Below are positions 51,201-61,100 of a DNA stretch of 64,000 nt, piece after piece; positions within the stretch are counted from its first letter, which is position 1, and every line of letters starts with the position of its first letter. The stretch is from positions 52,832,939 to 52,896,938 of the forward strand of contig OX388351.1 in the NCBI GenBank assembly GCA_947579665.1, in the 5' to 3' direction. Source of the stretch: Sympetrum striolatum. Its lineage: Eukaryota > Arthropoda > Insecta > Odonata > Libellulidae. Position numbers and translations under genes: made by a program. A model generated the notes under the pieces. The model searched no databases and had not been told where the DNA came from. It worked only from the letters and a program-made list of their open reading frames with translations.

Positions 51201-53057
51201 TTCCTCAATAACGTCGTTGTTCATTCTTGTTTTTATTGCACCCGGTGAGTCTGAAAGCATTCCTATTACATGAATTAGCAGTTTTCGACTGATTTTCTCA
51301 AGTAGGATATATCACTCCGCTCTCTTATTTCATGATGCAATATTATTGTTTGCTATTTATTTTTCTGTCTCTAATAGTGCCCAAAGCCCTTCATTTGTAG
51401 ATTTTTTTCGCAGTTTCTGTATTCATAGTGACGGTTGTTTTATCTCTCTTTTGGTAACGTAAATGAAGGATTTAGCGTTTGGAACTCTGAGATTCAGTAG
51501 AAGTGTATGGCAAGGAAATAATTTATTTATTTTTTCATATATTTTAATTTTCTTTGAATACAATCAAAAAATAAATCACAAGTCTTGGTGAGCTAATCAC
51601 TATAGTAGTAATTCCTTCGTAAACAATTTAATTTCCATTTATTTCCCTGGTATCTGATGCCTTTCAGATTTATACATATACCTCGACAGCCGCCAGAGGC
51701 GTATGGCATGAAGTGTAGCAACACCATCATTACTTAATCTACCCTATTAGCCTCTCTAGTAGCCCGAGGAAAAACAACCAAAATTAATTATCTTTTTTTG
51801 CGATTACTTCCCTGTAAAGTTTTATCGTTGCTTCTCGGAGATCGTGTTCGTTCTTTACTGGCATTAAAATTTAATTTATTTCGTCTATAAGTTCTGAACC
51901 GATGAACTTTTCGAAATGCTTCCGTCGGTAATCATATCTTCTCACCTGGAGCGAATTCCAAACCGAGGGACTAGATCATGCCCGTAACACTACTGTCGAA
52001 CCTGCCTGAAATCCCTTGAATGAAAAATCCTTTTTATGTTTTACCATGGCGTTGTTCTTCTTTTAATTTCTTCTTCTATTAATTTTCCTTAACGAATTTT
52101 AATCCTACCAATAGAATTTTTGTGTCAGTCATGACTTGCTTGATGCCTTCTTTCAACCTTTTTTATGTCTTTCAATGCCAGAAGTCACTCCGGAATGGTT
52201 CTCCATCATTTCTTCAAGAAAGTGTCCGTGAGCGATATATGTAGTTCTTTACCTCTTCTTCAAACATCACCAAGATACGTTTCACACACAAAGTGCTACT
52301 TAATGCTCTTTTGTGAAAGGGAAAAGACCCATTCGGGGATAAAGTCATCTCATAATCACCGTCGGAGTCGGTCATCTAAGCTCGGAAACGGCGATAAAAA
52401 GTCCTGCAGTAAAGTTTTACGGTCTCGCACCACCTCTTTCTCTCCGTCACTTGTCTCCTCCACTTTTTGGGAACTCTCCTTCTGGAACATGAGTCCCTCC
52501 CGAAGATCGAGGGCTGCGGAGTCATAATTTTCATTCGGGTTCCTTTTCAATGGCTTCCTCTCAACCCTCAACTGCCTCCGCTATCCACCTGCTGAGGTCG
52601 GAGACTTGGCAACGTCGCCTCCCCCATCCCACGAAACTATTGTGGCAATCTTTGTGGTTGGGATTAGGGACATATGGGAGAGTTCCTTTATTTTTTGGAC
52701 GTTCCTTTTTTTACCCGTAGAGGGAGCTAACGCTGTTGTTTGGAACGGAGTAAGGTTAATGGTGCTAATCGAGATGATTCCTTTTTTCCCAGGGGATAAA
52801 AAAGAATGCAGATGAAATGGGGAGGGAAATGAAAGAGATGTGTGTTGGTTTGTGTCTCTTTTGGGCTTTTTTGTTCTCCTTTTCGGGGAGACGGTAGAGT
52901 TCGGAAATGGCGGACACCCTTGTTTTCTGCGCATGCGCGATGCATACATGCGATTACCCTGTTTACTTGTGTAATTTTTCTCCTTGGGAAAAAGTATCGT
53001 TGGCTTTTCGCTTTGTTTAATCCATACAAATTCTACATAAAGGCTGTCTCGAAACTA
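45286..53057. other. Long gene-free stretch
   Basis: No gene is supported. GC-raised, CpG-containing patches lie at 45590-46060, 47640-48170, 49740-50320 and 52320-52950. They carry overlapping open frames on both strands without motifs. A short tandem duplication of GGTTTCTCCAGG-like sequence occurs at 50255-50285. AT-rich DNA separates the patches. The right edge is the 5' target-site duplication of the LINE. Confidence 0.45.
53051..53057 (+). repeat. LINE target-site duplication, 5' copy
   Basis: GAAACTA immediately precedes the point where LINE reading-frame homology begins. The identical 7-mer follows the (ATGTAG)n tail at 54722-54728. Confidence 0.8.
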
Positions 53058-53175
53058 AGGTAACATTACTTGCGATTCGAAGAGAAAAGCGAATATTCTA
53101 AACGAATTTTACCAAAGCGTATTCACATCAGATTGTAACATAGAGATCCTCCCTAAGGTTAATATACTGGATTCC

Positions 53176-54639
53176 ATGCCAAATATAACTTTTACGACAG
53201 ACGGTATAGTTAAAATATTACGCAAAATTAAGCCAAATAAGTCGCCAGGGCCAGAATGCATCCCAGCAAGAGTGCTTAAAGAACTGGCAGAAAGCGTCGC
53301 CCCTTATCTCAAAATTATATTTTGTAAATCGATAAATGAAGGTAGGGTCCCATCCGATTGGAAATTAGCTAATATTACTCCTGTTTACAAAAGCGGATTA
53401 AAGGAGGACCCAGGAAATTATAGACCTATATCATTAACTTCGCTGTCCGGAAAGGTAATGGAACATATCGTCGTAAGCTCACTCATGGGATTTTTAGATA
53501 GAAATGAATTCCTCGACGCAAACCAGCATGGTTTTCGTAAGTCCCGATCATGTGAAACCCAACTTGCTCTATTTGTACACGATATCTTAAAGTCCGCCGA
53601 AAGTAAAAAGCAAGTGGACGCTATTTTCCTAGATTTCAAAAAAGCATTCGATAGAGTCCCCCACTACAAACTAATTTACAAACTAAAACTAGCGGGCATT
53701 AACAAGGAAGTAGTCGACTGGGTTAAGGATTTTCTCTACGAGAGGGAACAACAAGTTGTACTGGATGGCGTTAGCTCAAATAGAGTCAAAGTTACCTCTG
53801 GCGTACCTCAAGGCAGTGTAATTGGACCTCTTCTTTTCCTTATTTATATCAATGACTTGAGTGACGAGTTAGTTAGTAATGTGAGGATATTTGCGGATGA
53901 CTCGGTTATATATAGGGAAATAACAAACGAGGAAGACCGGACATCTCTCTCAAACGATTTAGTCCTCATCCAAAGGTGGTGCGAAAAATGGGAATTAGAT
54001 ATTAACGTAAGTAAATGCTCCGTAGTTAATTTCTTCGAAAAGAAAAAAATGCGTCCAAATCACCCATACAAAATTAATGGAATTAGTATCAAAGTAGTAG
54101 ATTCAGTTAAATATCTCGGGATCAACATTACTAATAACTTAAATTGGAGCACGCATATTCGAAAAATCTGCGGCAAAGCAAGTAAAAGGCTTGGCTTTGT
54201 AAAGCGTATTGTCGGTAAATGCGACGAAAAGGTGAGAGAGCGATGTTATTTTACCTTGGTCAGACCCCTTCTGGAATATGCGGCAAGTATATGGGATCCG
54301 GCGGATGAAACGTGTACTCGCGAACTCGAGAAAGTGCAGCGTAAAGCGGTTCGTTTTGTTAAGAAATGCTACGATAAAAAAGCAAGCGTTACAAAAATGC
54401 TCTCAGACGTAGGTTGGGAATCCTTGAAAGAAAGGAGATTGGAAGCTAGGCTGCGATTGCTTAATAAATTCAGGGAAACTACATTTTCCAAAGATACAAT
54501 CGGTATCATGCAACCCCCCTGCTACGTCGGTCGATCCGATAATGACCGTAAGTTAAGAGAAATAGATGCTAGGACGAATCGTTTCAGAGATTCATTCTTT
54601 CCGCGAACAATACGTGACAATAATCGAATAAGGAAGTAA
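53176..54639 (+). CDS. LINE reverse transcriptase, partial ORF2-type protein
   Basis: A 487-residue stretch from the first ATG, although the frame is open from 53059, so the true protein extended further upstream. RT signatures appear in the expected order: GPECIP near residues 25-30, NYRPISLTS (81-89), QHGFRKSRSCETQLA (117-131), motif A FLDFKKAFD with Asp153, SGVPQGSVIGPLLF (208-221) and motif C FADD (239-242). KYLGI follows at 312-316. The C-terminus has a QRKAVRF segment and ends with SFFPRTIRD, a pattern common at the end of such LINE proteins. There is no frameshift or internal stop. The N-terminal endonuclease is absent through 5' truncation, so the copy is dead but recent. It would synthesise cDNA from its own RNA at a nicked chromosomal site. 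Confidence 0.93.
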   Translation: MPNITFTTDGIVKILRKIKPNKSPGPECIPARVLKELAESVAPYLKIIFCKSINEGRVPSDWKLANITPVYKSGLKEDPGNYRPISLTSLSGKVMEHIVVSSLMGFLDRNEFLDANQHGFRKSRSCETQLALFVHDILKSAESKKQVDAIFLDFKKAFDRVPHYKLIYKLKLAGINKEVVDWVKDFLYEREQQVVLDGVSSNRVKVTSGVPQGSVIGPLLFLIYINDLSDELVSNVRIFADDSVIYREITNEEDRTSLSNDLVLIQRWCEKWELDINVSKCSVVNFFEKKKMRPNHPYKINGISIKVVDSVKYLGINITNNLNWSTHIRKICGKASKRLGFVKRIVGKCDEKVRERCYFTLVRPLLEYAASIWDPADETCTRELEKVQRKAVRFVKKCYDKKASVTKMLSDVGWESLKERRLEARLRLLNKFRETTFSKDTIGIMQPPCYVGRSDNDRKLREIDARTNRFRDSFFPRTIRDNNRIRK

Positions 54640-54700
54640 TTTAGATTCAACTGGTGTTTACACCCCCTGCCACACGCCGAAAGGCGGCTTGTAGGGTATT

Positions 54701-54721
54701 AATGTAGATGTAGATGTAGAT
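54701..54721 (+). repeat. (ATGTAG)n LINE tail
   Basis: Three units of ATGTAG followed by AT directly precede the 3' target-site duplication. The tail is a simple repeat, not poly(A), as in several Jockey-superfamily lineages. Confidence 0.9.
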
Positions 54722-54728
54722 GAAACTA
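54722..54728 (+). repeat. LINE target-site duplication, 3' copy
   Basis: GAAACTA, identical to 53051-53057. The first G could also belong to the tail, so the certain duplication is 6-7 bp. Confidence 0.8.
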
Positions 54729-56518
54729 CATTCGGCAAGGAGGAAAAAAATTGTTTAAAGTCGCCATATTGGGTTTATTTACTCGACTCTGGCGTCTTTC
54801 AGATGTCTACAGTATTAATAATGTTTTGTTATATTAGAAATATAAAGAATTTTCGGTTTTTTGGATTTACTGACTGACTTAACGAAAGATATTTTATGCA
54901 CGCACCTCCCTTCTTAGGTTCCTTACAATGATATTGATCTTTTGATAGTTATAATAAGAATGTGTATTATAGATACAACTCCATCCAATTTACAATTCAA
55001 AAACACTAATAAAAACTTACAAAATTAACTTGACAGCTAAATCCAAATAATCCCTGAAAACTTTTTATCACATCATCAAAATGCCGTGCCGGAAGTTTTG
55101 TTTATATTAAAGATACAAAAACTTTGTTATATTACTATTAATGGATCACTAAATCATTAATTATACATATTAATAAATAAGTATCATACCTCTAGTATCA
55201 AAATGAGGGATGATAGTTATTATTCATGATGAAATAATAATTATTTTGTTCAAAGATTTATGAATTATTTAATTTATAGTTCGTACAAGTGAAGGCTTAA
55301 GATTCATCATCGTCGATCCAATGAATTTATATAAAGAGGATATATATGGATTATTTCACTTGTTTTAAGCGAATAGTGTCAATATCCTAATGTTCTTTTA
55401 TGTTTTGCCGATAGTTATCAGGGAGGATGCAAATACGTCCATTGTAACTTGTCTGAAAGATATTATCTAAAAAAAATTCCAATCTTGTTTAGATAAGAGT
55501 CTCTGAGTGTCTCATCCGATGTATTTGTTAGCAGTAAACAATATGTCTTGTAAAGATTGGATTTCCTGAGATTAAAGACTTAAATGTCTACCGCCTGACT
55601 ACCGTATGATAAGCGTATCATAGCGGCATTTTCACCAAACTATTTTACTCACGCAGATGTCTATCTAAATGCTAAAACGCCAACAGACTATTCGCGAATT
55701 CGTCCCTCAAAATGTGACGCGAAGTTGTTCTTTTGAAGGAGATATGGCCGATTCATAAGCCTTTCACCATAAAGTAAGTCTCTCTTCAGGCTTTTTATCA
55801 TTCCCAAGGTGAAATACCCACGAAATCATTGAAATTCATGCTTTTGGAAATAAAAAGAATCATTTGCGTCAATATCTGCCACTCCTTTCCTTTCTTGAGG
55901 ACATTTTTTCGCTCCAACAGCACGAAAACGAATATATGTTTTTCCCTGAGATATTGGGCAGTAAAAAATACTGCCTTTTGTCTAGAATCCAGAAAGGAAT
56001 CGGTTCCACCCGCTATAAAATCCATTATGCGTGCCCAATGGGTTAGGCAGAGAGCGTGTATTTTTAGAATAGAGCTTCTCATTAAGTCTTTTCTCTCGTC
56101 TTCTGGGGAACGTGGGCACAATAGCAAAGTCACCCACGCGCGAGTCTTGGAGTTATTCCGCGACTCGTACCTATGACGTCCATTTAAAATTTCGGACAGA
56201 CGTAAGACACGTGATGATAGCTGTCTTACCGCGTGGCCAATCGGATTACTCGTTGTTTGAATGTGTTTTGGCAGGATCAAGGTGCTATTACAGAGCGGAG
56301 ACTTGAATGCATGTCTGCATTGATCTCATGTAGAAAGGAAATAATCGTTTGAAATATTCGTAAACAAAAGTGCAATTTCCAAAGGGGATTTCTGGTCGTC
56401 TTTGTACTTTTGAGATACCAGAAAGTTTCTTAACCAAATGAATATTCGTAAGCCGACATACTGAAAAATTTTCGTTAACTGAGTTACACGTTAGCTAAGT
56501 TTCCACTGTATATATGTA
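54729..56518. other. Anonymous DNA
   Basis: AT-rich sequence. At 55798-56306 frames are open on both strands (160 codons minus, 115 plus) in a mildly GC-raised patch. No motif is recognised and the two-strand openness argues against coding. Confidence 0.45.
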
Positions 56519-56595
56519 CAGTCCCGGCCAAAATTAACGCAGCACCGGCCGTAAGGATCGCTAGGGAGGTGCTGCGTTAATTTTGGCCAGGAGTG
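56519..56595 (+). mobile_element. 77-bp palindromic Tc1-end-like MITE, copy 3
   Basis: It has the same 77-bp structure with 28-bp inverted repeats and 21-bp spacer, flanked by TA (56517-56518 and 56596-56597). It differs from copies 1 and 2 only by T to C at element position 7 (CAGTCCCGGCC). The flanks are again ATG-TA on the left and TA-C on the right. Confidence 0.9.
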
Positions 56596-58079
56596 TACTT
56601 TTCTGTCTTTCTATATCTTTTCCTTTGCTAAAATACCGAAGTTTAAAAAAAATATTAATAATCCACTTTCCGGAATCGTTGATTTTATAAACTCATGAGT
56701 TGGGCATTTTTATGTATTCTTCGTACCCTATCTCTGCTCGCATTAAATAGAGAATATCTGTGCAAATAATTGCCATATCTTACAAACGCTAATATCTAGT
56801 GATTGTAGGAAACAAAAAAACTCATTAGTTTTATACTTTTATTAGTTTTATATTGTAAATTATTAAGGAAAAAGCAGATTCAGGTATTATAGAAAGAAAT
56901 CAGCTTATAAGTAAATATGTTCATGTTTATCTCCATCTTATTCCCCAGAAAGCATGAATTATTATTCCGTAAAAGCTCTAGAAATATTTATCTTTGCGGT
57001 TAATTTATCTTCAGTCTTGACCTTTACGATTCCTGAAATGTGCTATGCATATTATCTGAGAATGAAAAAGTTATTTTAAGATGTCGAGTATAGCAGTAGA
57101 CTTCTGCAGAACCGATAAATAAACATAGAGTTGATTATTTCCGTGAATGGCATTATCTCTGTTTGCCCGAATATGGACGGCCAACGTAGTGAGCTGATTC
57201 CACTACGTTATTTATATACCACTCATTTGCCTTTTTGATATTGGAGTGTTGATATGGAGACTATGCTGAGATTGACTTTATATCGAGGTTGTGGTTTTAC
57301 GCAAAGCAGCGAAAAGTCATCGATTGGGAATTGTTTAATTCTGATTTATAAGTGGTAATGTCTGTACAACTCCACGGAATGCTATATTAATAATAAATCA
57401 TAGTATACAATAATAATATTTGTTTATACTACTTACTAAAATTGCTGTGGAATTTTAGACACATTACCATTTATCTTTACATCAAAAAATGGAATGTCAC
57501 CAATTGTCTCTTGGGAGGATTAATATGGTTTGTTGGAACTTATTATTTTTGCTGCAATAGATGTATCACAAGGGAAATTACTGAAGATAAATATTTAGCT
57601 GTCTTGATTCATTGTTAAATATCATTGTACAGTATTCTGCGCTCCACAATTATTTAATCCATAGTAGTTCATATAGCCATTTAATTTATTGATAATCATT
57701 TAGACAGTTCCAGTTACGTGTTCAATTCCATTTTAATAATTATCAATTAAGTTTTTACGCCACCTTCAATTGTGGTATTGATTGATATTCAGAGGAATTA
57801 CTTCGTGGAATGACATAATTAACCAGAAAAGGTTTTATAATTTCCATATTGGAGGAAACTAACTGTCATTTTATTCCAATTTATCGATAAAATTTCACCC
57901 GTTTCCTACTTCTCCTTCATTTCATCTTCTTTATCATTATGTACTTCTCATTTTTTTCATATTCACTAACTGTTTATTGCGCTTATGATTAATTTATTAT
58001 TCATCTAATACAACACATCTATGTGGGAATTTATGCTGTATGTGTTAAATAAATTATTATTTTTATAATAAAATGATAC
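56596..58079. other. Anonymous AT-rich DNA
   Basis: No gene or named repeat recognised. Very AT-rich. Confidence 0.5.
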
Positions 58080-58163
58080 AACTTGAGAAGAAAGAACACT
58101 TCTACCTTTACCACAGTAATAACTTTCTGCTGCAAAGGTATACATTTTCTTTTTTCTCAAGTT
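58080..58163. other. Precursor-miRNA-sized imperfect hairpin
   Basis: The left arm 58080-58109 (AACTTGAGAAGAAAGAACAC...) and right arm 58134-58163 pair over 30 positions without gaps: 25 Watson-Crick pairs, one G:T and four mismatches clustered near the loop side. The loop is 24 nt. An outer ATAATAAA segment can pair further after a bulge. The size and mismatch pattern fit either a microRNA precursor or a small, aged MITE. Nothing here shows expression. Confidence 0.4.
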
Positions 58164-61100
58164 TTATTATGGAGAACTACCACAAAGTCGAGGCCGTATT
58201 AGCAGATTCGATAGAGTGATTTTAATTAGCCACTGGCAGCCAGTTAGCTATGTTGACCAATACGAGTCTGCAATATACGGTCTCTTTTTATCTCTGGTGA
58301 TGCTATCACCTCCATCGAAACGCTCCAACATAAATTTTATTTGCACACCCCTTTCTCAGACGTGAGTAAGTTGTTAAAAGCAAGTATTTGAACGCGACCG
58401 AAACCTGTCTCATTTGAGTTTTCCTTGAGAAACCCAGCAGCAAACAGCGTTAGGAATACGAAAACGATAGAAATTACGTGATTTGGCGACGGATTTCGGA
58501 AAAGGCCCCTCAGAAGCGTGAAAAGATTGAATCCAGGGATAGGAGAGCGGTAGGATCAAAGGGGAATCAACAGGTGCGCCCGAAAATCTCGTCGCGCAGC
58601 AGAAAGACGGAATTTGTCTTCCTAGGAATCCGCAATCGATTTCGGACCACCATTTTGTATTCATAACCATCCTCGGGATCCGATCCACATAGCGTGATTT
58701 TTCTCGGTAAAATTCTCGTGAATTTCGGAGACAAATACGAAAAGATAAGTCGTTCTCCCTCGAGTGGTTTTTCAATAGCGATAGTCTATTGTTTTCGCCC
58801 GGGGCTGTTTGAATAAGCGATTCGGGCAGAGGCGGTTCTTTTTTCCTTCTTCCCGAAGATGTGTGGCGTGTGTGGCGTGTGTTCCGGGCGTAGACCGTCC
58901 TTTTACGCTTCTTGCGTGCTCTTCCGTGATTGGAAACGCAATCGCTTGGTTCCCATAATGCCCTTCGTTCCTTTTACCCGGGCGACTTCCTCTCCGCGTA
59001 AACCTCTTCTTTTTTTCCTGACCAATTGGGTGTGTTGTTAGGTACGGTCTTCCTCCAACAATGGCTGCGATTGTAGCGCGGTGGCATATGGAGAGAAAAC
59101 GTTAATAATTCCGCTAAAAGCAATTTTTACCGTATGTATTCCTATATAATATTCTGATATATGTTATTGATTGGTATACTCATTGCTTGACGTCTTTTGT
59201 TGGGAAGAGCACTGTAGTGAAGTCTATTTTGCTACCAATAATTGCAAATGCTACCAGAGATACGAATAACCTTAGATAACAATCTAAACTTACTTAGAGG
59301 AGGAATGAAACAAGACATGTAGATAAGTAGTTTGCTATTGCTATTCCCTCAAAATAAATGATATTGACAATCACAATTCCTACCCCAGCAGCTTTCATGT
59401 ATAACCGCGTAAAATTTTGTATAACCGCTTAAAAATTACTGTGAGAAAAGTAAATGAAAGATTCTTTTTATCCATTGATAGACAAAGGAATAATATATTC
59501 CAAACGTCAGAATTCATTGTAATATCTAGCTCTTAAAATTTCCAACAAAGCAAATAATTCGTTGAAGAAACAATGAAACAGTATGATTGGAAGCAGTATT
59601 ATCGAATGCTAGAAACGGGGATAAACATCGAAATAGTTTGGCCCTTCATACTGCGTTAGGATAAGGATTAAGAAATAAGTTTGTAAAGCGTTGTGGGCCT
59701 TGAACAGAAAAACAAACTGAAAAAAGTCATACGTTAACCTACTTGGACCAAGATCTTCCAATGTTGTGTATAACAAATCTGCCTCCGCTAAAATTTATAA
59801 TAATAATAATATGTATCTGGTTATAGAGAGTTCGAACCATTGTTCGATAAAGGGAATCCGATTTTAATGTTACAAATCAAATACAATAAAAAACGAAATG
59901 TTATCTTCTGTCATTCATGAGAGGAAAGTAGTTTTGAATTTAGTTAGAAGATAAGGAAAGAAAACTGCATGTGATGACGAAAAATATTTTATTATATATT
60001 TATATCATTTTTCATCATGACGTATTTCCACAAGACAACGCCTGAGCCTGCTAATTTTAACCGCATGTGATATTCGGCTCGCATCTTTTGTCACATTTCC
60101 AACTAATTTCCTCGAATATGATATCATAGAATGTTCGAAGTAGTTCGTAATATCCGTTTCCCTAACCCCAACTGGAAGGAGAATAAATTATCACCGAGCT
60201 GTTCTAAATAAGTTGGGAAGTCATGCGTTGATAAGACGCCCTTGAGACGGCAAAGACCTTGTATTTCCTCCCTCATGACCTCTAACATCCTCACCGTGCG
60301 TGCCTCCATTCATAAGATAACATCGCGCTTTAATTAAATAGTAAGACGGGCATAAATTTTATTCATTCATCTTCCGCTATCGCCTCTCTTATCTATGCAG
60401 AAGCTCCATCGTAAGTGTTGTTTTATCTCCCAGGATGTTGCATTTATAAACTGTACTCGTTTTCGCGTTAATTGAGAGGATTATAGCACCTACTGCTGTG
60501 TTCGTTGTGAGGCCACAGAGTTGCCCTATGTTTAGGGAGGCTCTGTGCTTTTAATAGAGTGGTTCTATCAGGAAATAGCAAATCGTTTGCCAGTTTTAGA
60601 GCAAGGGATGGGATATGAAATACCCAGCCCCAGGCCCTTTCAAAATGCAAAATGCTTCTCGAGGGAAAAGAACTCGGTTATCGTAGAGAGACAATTATAC
60701 TATCCGAATAAATAACGCCTTTATTTTCAGTGAAACTGTAACATTAAAGTTTCCTATCCCATTAACCAATCGTCAGTTTAAAACAAACCGATTTTAAATA
60801 ATTTTAAGAGCTAATTTAAACTAGTAGAAATTAGAAAAATTGAACAGCGGATTCAAACACCTAAGTGAAGTGTAGGAAAAATTATCTACATCAAGGAAGA
60901 ACTCACGGAGAAGGGATTGTGAAAAACTAGCGCAAACCTAATCAAAGAAATAACTTAAAAATTATGATATATATGTATTAATATGTGAAAATTACTAACT
61001 CTATAGCTCTGGTATATGCTCGTAAATTTTCAAAAGAAAAGTTGAGCTGGAAATGATAGGAATGGCTATATTGCAACCTTCTCTTTTGCTAATTAAATAT

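Larger units (their letters stand above)
53058..54721 (+). mobile_element. 5'-truncated LINE (Jockey/CR1/L2-type)
   Basis: The insertion is about 1.66 kb, bounded by the 7-bp duplication GAAACTA. It starts inside the LINE reading frame: the in-frame translation GNITCDSKRKANILNEFYQ begins right after the junction and resembles the usual lead-in to the RT domain. It keeps the RT region and C-terminus and then a short 3' UTR. The 3' UTR has a hairpin with a GAAA tetraloop (CGCC-GAAA-GGCG, 54675-54686) and a tail of three ATGTAG units. The 5' truncation and tail fit target-primed reverse transcription. The endonuclease domain is missing, so this copy cannot move by itself. The exact clade within the Jockey/CR1/L2 group is uncertain. 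Confidence 0.93.

Noticed and set aside
55798..56280. 160-codon minus-strand frame
   Set aside because: The opposite strand is open over the same interval (55829-56176), the region is GC-raised, and no motif is seen.
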